Shown piece by piece: positions 8,342 through 15,716 of a DNA stretch of 41,909 nt (its first letter is position 1; each line of letters opens with the position of its first letter). The position numbers and the translations under genes were made by a program. The notes beneath the pieces are model-generated. The model ran no database searches. It saw only the letters and a list, made by a program, of their open reading frames with translations, and was not told the DNA's origin. The DNA comes from DATARH01 sp035935235 (GTDB lineage: Bacteria > Pseudomonadota > Alphaproteobacteria > ATCC43930 > CGMCC-115725), in assembly GCA_035935235.1 (NCBI GenBank), contig DASYXG010000353.1, positions 1 to 41,909 of the forward strand. The letters run 5' to 3'.

Positions 8342-9262
8342 ATGACCACGCCGCTCGATCTCGTGTTCATGGGGACGCCGGATTTCGCCGCGACGATCCT
8401 CGGCGCGCTGATCGCGGCCAGGCATCGAGTGAAGGCGGCCTATTCGCAGCCGCCGAGGCCGGCCGGACGGGGGCACAAATTGCAGCCGTCGCCGGTGCAG
8501 GCGCTGGCGGAGAAGCACGGCATCTCCGTGCGTTGTCCGACGAGCTTGCGCGAGCCCGAGGTGCAGGTGGAATTCGCCGCGCTCGGGGCCGATGTCGCGG
8601 TGGTCGCGGCTTACGGCCTGATTTTGCCGAAGGCGATTCTGGACGCCCCGCGCCATGGTTGCCTCAATGTCCACGCCTCACTGCTGCCACGCTGGCGCGG
8701 CGCGGCACCGGTCCAGCGCGCGATCCTGGCAGGCGACCGCGAGACCGGCGTCACCATCATGCAGATGGACGAGGGGCTCGATGCGGGTGCGATGCTGCTG
8801 CGCGAGGCGGTGGCGATCGGGCCGGAGACCACCGCTGGCGCGCTGACCGAGGCTTTGGCCGCACTCGGCGGCAGGCTCATCGTTGCGGCGCTCGACCGGC
8901 TCGACACGTTGACGCCACAGCCGCAACCGGATGCCGGCGTCATCTACGCTAAGAAATTGAGCCGCGACGAGGCCCGGCTCAATTGGCAACTGCCCGCCGG
9001 GCAACTCGAGCGTCAGGTGCGCGCCTTCGACCCGTGGCCAGGCGCGTTTTTTCTTTTCGGCGACGAGCGCATCCGCGTGCTTGCCGCCGAGGTAGCGGCT
9101 GGCGACGGCGTTCCCGGCGCAGTGCTCGACGAGCGCCTGACGATCGCCTGCGGCGAAGGCGCGCTGCGCCCGACCAGGTTGCAGCGCGCCGGGCGCGGCG
9201 CGATGGACGTCGCGGACTTGCTGCGCGGTTTCGCGATCCCGCCCGGAACGCTGCTGCCGTGA
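8342..9262 (+). CDS. fmt: Methionyl-tRNA formyltransferase
   Basis: A 306-aa enzyme that transfers a formyl group from 10-formyltetrahydrofolate to Met-tRNA(fMet). The N-terminal formyltransferase domain has Asn109 and His111 in LNVHASLLP and Asp147 in MDEGLDAGAM, corresponding to the catalytic Asn106, His108 and Asp144 of the E. coli enzyme. SLLPRWRGAAP is the family signature. The C-terminal tRNA-binding barrel follows from about residue 205. The last codon overlaps the truA start in a GTGA junction, which implies translational coupling. Confidence 0.97.
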   Translation: MTTPLDLVFMGTPDFAATILGALIAARHRVKAAYSQPPRPAGRGHKLQPSPVQALAEKHGISVRCPTSLREPEVQVEFAALGADVAVVAAYGLILPKAILDAPRHGCLNVHASLLPRWRGAAPVQRAILAGDRETGVTIMQMDEGLDAGAMLLREAVAIGPETTAGALTEALAALGGRLIVAALDRLDTLTPQPQPDAGVIYAKKLSRDEARLNWQLPAGQLERQVRAFDPWPGAFFLFGDERIRVLAAEVAAGDGVPGAVLDERLTIACGEGALRPTRLQRAGRGAMDVADLLRGFAIPPGTLLP

Positions 9263-10002
9263 CCCGCTACAAGCTGACCATCGAATATGACGGCACCGGG
9301 CTGGTCGGTTGGCAACGCCAGCCGAACGGGCTCTCGGTACAGGCGGCGCTCGAAGATGCGATCGAGAAGTTCTGCGGCGAGAGGGTCACGGTGCACGGCG
9401 CCGGCCGCACCGATGCCGGGGTACATGCGCTGGCCCAGGCGGCGCATCTCGACCTGGCGCGCGAATTTCCCGAGGACACAATCCGCAGCGCGCTCAACCA
9501 TTTCCTGCGGCCGGCGGCGATCAGCGTGCTCGCGGTCGAGACGGCGGCGCCCGATTTCGACGCGCGCCGCTCGGCCATCGGTCGGGTATACCGCTACCGC
9601 ATCCTCAACCGGCGGCCGCCGCCAATGCTCGACCGGATGCGGGTGTGGCACGTCGCGCCGCCGCTCGACCTGGCGGCAATGCAGGCTGGGACGCGGCACC
9701 TCATCGGCAAGCACGATTTCTCGACGTTTCGCGACTCGCTGTGTCAGGCGAAATCGCCGATCAAGACGCTGGACGCGCTGGAGGTGACGCGCGACGGCGA
9801 CGAAATCCATATCGAGGCGCGGGCGCGCTCGTTCCTGCACCACCAAGTGCGCAACATGGCGGGCACCTTAAAGCTGGTCGGGCTTGGCCAATGGCGGCCC
9901 GAGGATGTCGCGGCCGCGCTCGAAGCGCGCGATCGCCGCGCCGGAGGACCTACCGCGCCAGCGGAGGCGCTGTATCTCGTCGAGGTGAGATATCGTCAGT
10001 AA
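9259..10002 (+). CDS. truA: tRNA pseudouridine(38-40) synthase TruA
   Basis: A 247-aa enzyme that makes pseudouridine at positions 38-40 in the tRNA anticodon stem-loop. The catalytic aspartate is Asp52 in GRTDAGVHA, and the start YKLTIEYDGTGLVGWQRQ is typical. I chose the GTG at 9259, which overlaps the fmt stop by 4 bp; a longer in-frame reading from 8983 only reads through fmt in another frame. The 3' end overlaps the convergent membrane-protein gene by 7 bp, leaving no room for a terminator between them. Confidence 0.96.
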   Translation: MTRYKLTIEYDGTGLVGWQRQPNGLSVQAALEDAIEKFCGERVTVHGAGRTDAGVHALAQAAHLDLAREFPEDTIRSALNHFLRPAAISVLAVETAAPDFDARRSAIGRVYRYRILNRRPPPMLDRMRVWHVAPPLDLAAMQAGTRHLIGKHDFSTFRDSLCQAKSPIKTLDALEVTRDGDEIHIEARARSFLHHQVRNMAGTLKLVGLGQWRPEDVAAALEARDRRAGGPTAPAEALYLVEVRYRQ

Positions 10003-10574
10003 AGCGCCCGGCTGATGTGGCTGAGGATCACGGCGAGGATCACATCGGCGAGAATCACGACGGACGCTCTCGGACCGGTGACCGCCAACGCGACGCGGGC
10101 GACAAACCACTCATAGGCGAGCGCGGCGATGCCAAGGATAAGATCGACGCTCAGCATCGCGTTCGGTGAGAGGACGCCCGTGCCGCCCAGCAAGGCAACA
10201 ATCGCGAACAGCAACGTTTGCGGCACCTGGCACCAGTTGTACGCGGTGATGAAGATGAGGAAGCGGTCGCCACGCCCGAAAAAATCGGCGATCGGCAGCA
10301 CGACCAGGGGAAAGGCCACCCACGAGATCGCGAAATGGATCGTCTCGGCCGCGTAAAATCGGGCCGTATCGACCTCTACCACCGGTCCGTCGCCGAGCAC
10401 CACTGGAAAGGAGAGCAGGATCAGATAGGGCGGGTAGCACAAGACCGCGGCGCGGAACGAGCGCCAAAAGCCGTCGATCGACGGATCGAAGCAGGCCAAG
10501 CCACCGGGATCGCCGCGCGCCAACCGCAGCGTGCCGGTAAGAGCCAGCGACGCCTCAGCCAAGGCTGAATTCAT
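9996..10574 (-). CDS. Small integral membrane protein, function unknown
   Basis: A 192-aa protein with a short hydrophilic N-terminus (about 1-40) and four or five hydrophobic segments: around 45-62 (LCYPPYLILLSFPVVLG), 80-97 (FAISWVAFPLVVLPIADF), 102-128, 133-152 and 165-185. I recognise no catalytic motif. An aromatic, polar stretch (FITAYNWCQVPQ) sits in the third segment. It lies 6 bp downstream of dapE and reads in the same direction, so it is probably the last gene of the dapD-dapE operon. It converges on truA with a 7-bp overlap. Confidence 0.75.
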   Translation of the reverse strand: MNSALAEASLALTGTLRLARGDPGGLACFDPSIDGFWRSFRAAVLCYPPYLILLSFPVVLGDGPVVEVDTARFYAAETIHFAISWVAFPLVVLPIADFFGRGDRFLIFITAYNWCQVPQTLLFAIVALLGGTGVLSPNAMLSVDLILGIAALAYEWFVARVALAVTGPRASVVILADVILAVILSHISRALY

Positions 10575-10580
10575 CGCACT

Positions 10581-11750
10581 TCAGGCGTTGCCGAAGAAAC
10601 GGTCGAGAAAACCGCCATAGATCGCCACAAGCCGGGTGATGTCGGCGACATCGACGCGCTCGTCGACCTTGTGCATGGTCTGACTGACGAGGCCGAACTC
10701 AGCGACCGGACAATGCCGGTGGATAAATCGCGCGTCCGAGGTGCCGCCAGTGGTGCTGAGCTCGGGTTCGAGGCCGGTGACCGCGTGGATCGCCCCGCTG
10801 AGGCAATCGCTCACCTTGCCGGGCGGCACCAGGAACGATTCGCCGATGACCTCCCAGGTGAGCTTGTAGTTGAGGTCGACCGCGTCGAGCGCCTCCTTAG
10901 CCCAAGACTTGAGCTTGTCGCTGGTCCACAGATCGTTGAAGCGAATGTTGAAGGTGGCCTTGGCCTGGCCGGGAATGATGTTGGTCGTCGGGTTGCCGAT
11001 GTCGATGGTGGTGACCTGAAGGCCCGATTTCTGGAAATGCTCGGTGCCGTTGTCGAGCGAAGGGGCGGTGAGGCCGGAGAGCAGCGCGACCAGCCGGTGC
11101 GCGGCATTGTCGGCGAGATGCGGGTAAGCGACGTGACCCTGGACCCCCTCGACGGTGATACGGCCGGTCATACTGCCGCGACGGCCGATCTTGATCATGT
11201 CGCCGAGCTGGGTCGCCGAGGTCGGCTCGCCGACGACGCAGGCGTCGATCACCTCGCCGCGCTTGGCGAGCCAGTCGAGCACCTTGCGGGTGCCGTTGAT
11301 CGCGACGCCTTCCTCGTCGCCGGTGATGAGGAAGCTGATCGAGCCGGCGAAGTTGCCGCCGCGCTTAGCAAGAAAGGCTTCGGCGGCGGTGACGAACGCG
11401 GCGATGGCGCCCTTCATGTCGACCGCGCCGCGCCCGCACAAGACGCCATCCTTGAGTACGGCGGCAAACGGATCGAACGACCAGTTTTGGGCGGCGCCGA
11501 CCGGAACCACGTCGGTGTGCCCGGCGAAGCAGAGATTGGGGCTGCCAGCGCCCTTGCGCGCGTAAAGATTGGCGATCGGGTCGGCCTCCTCGCCGTTGGG
11601 GCCAGGATCGTCGAAAGTCAGCCGGTGACAGGTGAAACCCAGCCCCTCCAGGGCGCGCGCAACGATTTCCAGCGCGCCCTCGTCCTTGGGGGTGACGCTC
11701 GGCCGGCGGATCAGCTCCGCCGCCAGGATCGCCGGGTCGATCGCAGGCAT
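10581..11750 (-). CDS. dapE: Succinyl-diaminopimelate desuccinylase
   Basis: A 389-aa M20A di-zinc enzyme that releases succinate from N-succinyl-LL-diaminopimelate in lysine and peptidoglycan precursor synthesis. Residues equivalent to the E. coli active site are seen at a near-constant offset of 12: His78 and Asp80 (FAGHTDVVP), Asp111 (GRGAVDMKG), Glu146/Glu147 (TGDEEG), Glu175 (VVGEPT), and a C-terminal His near 360 (SQTMHKVDE). I use the ATG at 11750, 2 bp after the dapD stop. A longer reading from 11828 only extends into dapD. Confidence 0.96.
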   Translation of the reverse strand: MPAIDPAILAAELIRRPSVTPKDEGALEIVARALEGLGFTCHRLTFDDPGPNGEEADPIANLYARKGAGSPNLCFAGHTDVVPVGAAQNWSFDPFAAVLKDGVLCGRGAVDMKGAIAAFVTAAEAFLAKRGGNFAGSISFLITGDEEGVAINGTRKVLDWLAKRGEVIDACVVGEPTSATQLGDMIKIGRRGSMTGRITVEGVQGHVAYPHLADNAAHRLVALLSGLTAPSLDNGTEHFQKSGLQVTTIDIGNPTTNIIPGQAKATFNIRFNDLWTSDKLKSWAKEALDAVDLNYKLTWEVIGESFLVPPGKVSDCLSGAIHAVTGLEPELSTTGGTSDARFIHRHCPVAEFGLVSQTMHKVDERVDVADITRLVAIYGGFLDRFFGNA

Positions 11751-11752
11751 GG

Positions 11753-12595
11753 TCAGTCGCGCAGCAACTCGTTGATCGCGGTCTTGGCGCGAGTCTGCTC
11801 GTCGACGGTCTTGACGATGACCGCGCAATAAAGACTGGGCCCCGGACTGCCGTCGGGGAACGGCTTTCCGGGAAGCGAGCCGGGCACGACCACCGAATAA
11901 GACGGAACCCGGCCCATATTGATTTCGCCGGTGCCGCGGTTGACGATCTTGGTGGTCGAGCTGATGAAGGTGCCCATCGCGAGCACCGCACCTTTCTCGA
12001 CGATGACGCCCTCGACCACCTCGCTACGCGCGCCGATAAAGCAATCGTCCTCGATGATGACCGGCTCGGCCTGCAGCGGCTCGAGCACGCCGCCGATCCC
12101 GACCCCGCCGGACAGGTGGCAATTCTTGCCGATCTGCGCGCAGGAACCGACCGTGGCCCAGGTATCGACCATGGTATTGCCGCCGACATAGGCGCCGACA
12201 TTCACAAAGCTCGGCATCAAGACGACGTTGGGGGCGATATAGGCAGAGCGGCGGACGATCGCGCCGGGTACGGCGCGAAACCCGGCGTCGCGAAAGCGGT
12301 TTGCCCCCCAACCGGCAAATTTGGAGGGAACCTTGTCCCACCATTTCGCCGCATCCGGGCCGCCGCCGATCTCGCCCATGTCATTGAGCCGGAACGACAG
12401 CAGCACCGCCTTCTTCAGCCATTGATGGACCTGCCACTTGCCGCCGGATTGCTCGGCGACGCGCAGTTCGCCGGAATCCATGCCGTCAAGCGCGGCTTCG
12501 ACCGCGTCGCGGTATTCGCCGCGGGTCGCGGTCGAAATCGTGTCGCGCGCGTCCCAGGCGGCGTCGATAGTGCGGGCGAGGTCGGAGGCGGTCAT
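11753..12595 (-). CDS. dapD: Tetrahydrodipicolinate N-succinyltransferase
   Basis: A 280-aa enzyme that transfers succinyl from succinyl-CoA to tetrahydrodipicolinate, the step before the aminotransferase and DapE. The N-terminal helical domain (about 1-100) is followed by a left-handed beta-helix with hexapeptide repeats from about residue 110 (AYIAPNVVLMPSFVNVGAYV, GSCAQIGKNCHLSGGVGIGG). Length matches the family (about 275). It is upstream of dapE with a 2-bp gap. Together the two genes form the succinylase branch of meso-diaminopimelate synthesis. Confidence 0.97.
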   Translation of the reverse strand: MTASDLARTIDAAWDARDTISTATRGEYRDAVEAALDGMDSGELRVAEQSGGKWQVHQWLKKAVLLSFRLNDMGEIGGGPDAAKWWDKVPSKFAGWGANRFRDAGFRAVPGAIVRRSAYIAPNVVLMPSFVNVGAYVGGNTMVDTWATVGSCAQIGKNCHLSGGVGIGGVLEPLQAEPVIIEDDCFIGARSEVVEGVIVEKGAVLAMGTFISSTTKIVNRGTGEINMGRVPSYSVVVPGSLPGKPFPDGSPGPSLYCAVIVKTVDEQTRAKTAINELLRD

Positions 12596-12680
12596 GGGCG
12601 ATCCGGAAATTGGCTAAACAGGGGGCGGCAACCATGATAGAGGCAAGCGGCGAGTGTCAACCAAGGCATCGGTCGTCGCG

Positions 12681-13301
12681 ATGAGCTTCCCCGACCAGAC
12701 CTATCCCAGCGCGGGCGCCTATGTCGGCGCCTATCGCGACGAGATCGTGCGCGCATGGGTCAGCGTCGACTTCGCCGCGTTCGACCGGGCGGCAGCGATG
12801 CTCGCGACCGCGATCAACGCGGGCCGGATGATCTATGCCTGTGGCAATGGCGGGTCGGCGGCGATCTCGAACCACCTGCATTGCGACGTGCTGAAAGGCG
12901 CGCAGACCGACACGCCGCTCAAACCAAAGGTTGTCAGCCTCGCAGGCCCCTTGGAGCTGGTCACCGCGATCGCCAACGACATCGAATACGCGGAGGTGTT
13001 CGTCTACCCGCTGCGCACGATGGCAGTGCCGGGCGATGTGCTGATCACGATCAGTTCCTCCGGCAATTCGGAGAACATCGTGCGCGCGATCGAGTGGGCG
13101 CGGCAGAACGGGGTCGGCTCGATCGCGATGACCGGATTCGCCGGCGGCCGCAGCAAGCCCCTCGCCGACGTCAACCTCCACGTCGCGGCGGAGAATTACG
13201 GCGTCGTCGAGGACATTCACCAATCGATGATGCACTGCCTGGCGCAATATCTCCGGCAGAGCACGATGCCGCCCGAACTAGTGCCGCAGCGGGTGTTTTA
13301 G
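12681..13301 (+). CDS. SIS-domain phosphoheptose isomerase-like protein
   Basis: A 206-aa SIS-domain protein resembling GmhA (sedoheptulose 7-phosphate isomerase, first step to the heptose of lipopolysaccharide). The phosphate loop is ACGNGGSAA (53-61). The second sugar-phosphate motif is TISSSGNSENI. The catalytic histidine region VEDIHQSMMH places His180 where E. coli GmhA has His180. The position equivalent to the GmhA catalytic Glu65 appears to be Asp69 (HCDVLKG), so the substrate may differ. Start taken at the ATG at 12681; a GTG at 12654 is in frame with a weak AGAGG upstream and would add nine residues. It converges on uppP with a 4-bp overlap. Confidence 0.82.
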   Translation: MSFPDQTYPSAGAYVGAYRDEIVRAWVSVDFAAFDRAAAMLATAINAGRMIYACGNGGSAAISNHLHCDVLKGAQTDTPLKPKVVSLAGPLELVTAIANDIEYAEVFVYPLRTMAVPGDVLITISSSGNSENIVRAIEWARQNGVGSIAMTGFAGGRSKPLADVNLHVAAENYGVVEDIHQSMMHCLAQYLRQSTMPPELVPQRVF

Positions 13302-14137
13302 ATCACCAGCAAGAACGTCGCGGCGGCGCCAGCGACCCAGCAATAGATCGCGAAGGGCACCAGCGCGTCGTCGAAATCGTGGCAGCGGAAATAGCGCATC
13401 AGGAAGGCGATGCTGAGATAAGCAGTCACGCCAGCAACGACGCCAGCAACGATCGCCAACAGACTGATCCCGTGGCCGGGCAGCGCCAGGAGCTTGGGGA
13501 TTTCCAGCGCCGCCGCGCCAAGGATGATCGGGGTCGCGATCAGGAACGAGAAATGCGCGGCCTCGGCATGCTGGAGACCGGCGACAAGGCCGCCGACCAT
13601 CGCCGCGCCCGAGCGCGAGATTCCAGGGATGAAGGCGAGGCATTGCCACAAGCCGATCGCCAGCGCACCCTTCCAGCTGAGCGAGGCGGGCACGATCGGC
13701 CGGTTCTGCGCACTGCGAATCCGCAGCCAATCGCCGAGCAGTAAGAGGAAGCCGTTGGCGACGAGGAACAGCGCGGCGATCAGCGGCGAGGCGAAGAGGC
13801 CGCGCACAAACTTTTCAAACAGGAAGCCGATCACCACGGCCGGCAAGGTGGCGACGATGATCAGCCACAGCGCATTCCGCGCATCGGCGGGATCGCGGCC
13901 GCCGGCGCCAATGACGCCGAGCCCGATCTGCAGCCACTCGCGCCAGAAATAGAGCAACAGCGCCACCGCGGTGCCGACATGCAGCACCACGACAAAGGGC
14001 AGGAACTCGGGCGAGTGCTGATCGATCGGCCAACCGAGCAGCCGCGGTGCGATCACCGCATGGCCGAGACTGCTGATCGGGAAGAGCTCGGTGACCCCTT
14101 GCAGGATCGCCAGGGCAATGGCGTGAAGCGCACTCAT
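13298..14137 (-). CDS. uppP: Undecaprenyl-diphosphate phosphatase
   Basis: A 279-aa polytopic membrane enzyme that recycles the lipid carrier for peptidoglycan and O-antigen synthesis by removing a phosphate from undecaprenyl diphosphate. Both family motifs are visible: (E/Q)xxxE as Gln13-x3-Glu17, continuing into PISSLGH, and PGISRSG in the middle of the protein. About eight hydrophobic segments follow. It is the last gene of the leftward ABC/DUF4340/DUF1289/lipoprotein run, 30 bp after the lipoprotein gene. Confidence 0.95.
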   Translation of the reverse strand: MSALHAIALAILQGVTELFPISSLGHAVIAPRLLGWPIDQHSPEFLPFVVVLHVGTAVALLLYFWREWLQIGLGVIGAGGRDPADARNALWLIIVATLPAVVIGFLFEKFVRGLFASPLIAALFLVANGFLLLLGDWLRIRSAQNRPIVPASLSWKGALAIGLWQCLAFIPGISRSGAAMVGGLVAGLQHAEAAHFSFLIATPIILGAAALEIPKLLALPGHGISLLAIVAGVVAGVTAYLSIAFLMRYFRCHDFDDALVPFAIYCWVAGAAATFLLVI

Positions 14138-14167
14138 CTATGGTTCCGATCTTCTCGGGCTATTTTG

Positions 14168-14530
14168 TTATCGGCGAACCGGGCTGAACCCCTTCGCCTC
14201 CATGCAGGAGGAGAGGACCGCCTGAGCGCGATCGCGGCTGGTATCCCGCGCCTGGTTCATTTGCGTCCTCGCGAAGTCGGAATGCTGCAGATCACTGGAA
14301 CGGGAGGCGGCAATGTCTTGGTCGATGTCGAAATCGGTCTTGGTCGCGGTGTCCGTCGCAGCGAGACAATCGCTGTAGGCGCCTTCGACAGTCGCCGCGT
14401 CGGCGCCCGGCTTGGTCCAAGCGCTCGCGCTCGCCGCGGCTTCAGGCGCCGGTTTCGGCCAGCCCGGCATGCTCACCGAATTGCACGCGGCGAGCAGCAG
14501 CAGAAGCGGCAGAGCGAAGCGCCTCATCAT
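14168..14530 (-). CDS. Small putative lipoprotein
   Basis: A 120-aa protein with a type II signal peptide: basic start (MMRR), hydrophobic core, and lipobox LLAAC with the lipidated cysteine at about residue 16. The mature part is alanine-rich and helical, with a cysteine pair (SDCLAAT and SSCMEAKGF). No known domain recognised. The start overlaps the DUF1289 stop by 4 bp, so it is translated as part of the same mRNA. Envelope localisation is inferred from the lipobox. Confidence 0.8.
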   Translation of the reverse strand: MMRRFALPLLLLLAACNSVSMPGWPKPAPEAAASASAWTKPGADAATVEGAYSDCLAATDTATKTDFDIDQDIAASRSSDLQHSDFARTQMNQARDTSRDRAQAVLSSCMEAKGFSPVRR

Positions 14531-14712
14531 TTTGCCCCGAGAGCCGCGCGGCGGGCGGCCAGGACCGCGACGAGTTCACGCTTCTCAGCCGCCGTCGCCT
14601 CATACCAACGAGCGATCTCATCGACCGTCCGCAGGCAGCCGCGGCATTGCCGCGTCGCCGGATCGACGATGCAAATACCAAGGCAGGGTGAGGCGATCAG
14701 CTCGTCCATCAC
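14527..14712 (-). CDS. DUF1289 family protein
   Basis: A 61-aa protein with the family signature SPCLGICIVDPATRQCRGC followed by RTVDEIARWY. The four cysteines (9, 13, 23 and 26) suggest metal binding, although no function is established for the family. Common as a small stand-alone protein in proteobacteria. It overlaps both neighbours by 4 bp (DUF4340 upstream, lipoprotein downstream), which makes coupled translation likely. Confidence 0.92.
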   Translation of the reverse strand: MMDELIASPCLGICIVDPATRQCRGCLRTVDEIARWYEATAAEKRELVAVLAARRAALGAK

Positions 14713-15716
14713 GATCCGTGCGGCTGAAGATCCGCGAGAGTCATGCGCAACAGCTTGGCCCGTTCCGGCGCGATGCGGAAGCTCCAGCGGGACAATTTGG
14801 CGTTGAGGGTCTTGGCCTCATCCTCGGCCTTGTCGAAGCCGGTAACGTCGAGCGCCAGCCAGTCGCCCGACTGGGGCGGGGAAAGGCGTGTCCCGACGAT
14901 CAACCCGTCCAACGTCGTGAACGCGGCGGTGGCCGCACCGTCCGCCGGGATGGGCATCTCCGTGGCGGGTTTGACGTCGTCGAGATCGAGCGCAATCAAC
15001 GCGCCAGAAAGAATGGCCGCGCTCTTCGCATCGGGCGAGGTCGCCGAGCCCTCGACGGCGAAGGTGGCGTCCGGCACGGCGCGGGTGAGCACGGTGGCGG
15101 CGCCATCGGGCGCGGTCAGCACAATCGAGGCGATATTCGCGGCGGGGAGGTCGATGATCCGGCGGTCGATCCAGTCGAGCACATCGCCCGACAGGTCGAA
15201 CGAACCGCGCGCCAGCCAAGCCTGGTCGGTACCGGGCTTGCGGACATAAACCCCGGCGTCGCCGCCGCCGAGGCTGCTGGGCCGCCGGCGGCCGATGATC
15301 AGCTGGCCAACCTGGGCTCCTGCGCGGTCCTGCAGCGCCACCAAGGTCGATTTCCCATTGGCCGGATCGTCGAGGTCGAGGCGCGGCAGGAGGTCGAGGC
15401 GATCGGTCTTGGGCTCGACCAGCTCCACCGCGGCGAGCGCGCCCAAGAGCTTGCGTAGCCGTTCCTCTGCCGCCGGGTAATTGCCCTTCTCGACCACCGC
15501 CCAATGGCCAGCGATCAGGTTGAAATTGATCGTCATCGCCCCCCGCGTGATACGGATCCAGGCGAGGTCGTTGAGCTTTCCGGCAAGGTCGGGGAGCGCG
15601 CGCTGCCCGGGCGGTGCGGAGGTGACATACCGATCGCCGGTGGCGAGCGCAAACCCTGCGGCGGTGACCGAGGCGGCCGTGCACGCGAGGAGCAGGTTGA
15701 AGGTGCGCCGCTGCAT
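14709..15716 (-). CDS. DUF4340 domain protein
   Basis: A 335-aa protein with one N-terminal hydrophobic segment (about 5-25, signal or anchor) and a periplasmic region of DUF4340 type, marked by LNDLAWIRITRG, NYPAAEERLRKLLGALAAVELVEPKT and repeated short beta-rich units. DUF4340 proteins regularly accompany GldG-like proteins of ABC-2 modules and are probably extracytoplasmic partners. Here its ATG shares one base with the stop of the GldG-like gene (TGATG), as expected for a fixed stoichiometry complex. Exact role unknown. Confidence 0.88.
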   Translation of the reverse strand: MQRRTFNLLLACTAASVTAAGFALATGDRYVTSAPPGQRALPDLAGKLNDLAWIRITRGAMTINFNLIAGHWAVVEKGNYPAAEERLRKLLGALAAVELVEPKTDRLDLLPRLDLDDPANGKSTLVALQDRAGAQVGQLIIGRRRPSSLGGGDAGVYVRKPGTDQAWLARGSFDLSGDVLDWIDRRIIDLPAANIASIVLTAPDGAATVLTRAVPDATFAVEGSATSPDAKSAAILSGALIALDLDDVKPATEMPIPADGAATAAFTTLDGLIVGTRLSPPQSGDWLALDVTGFDKAEDEAKTLNAKLSRWSFRIAPERAKLLRMTLADLQPHGS

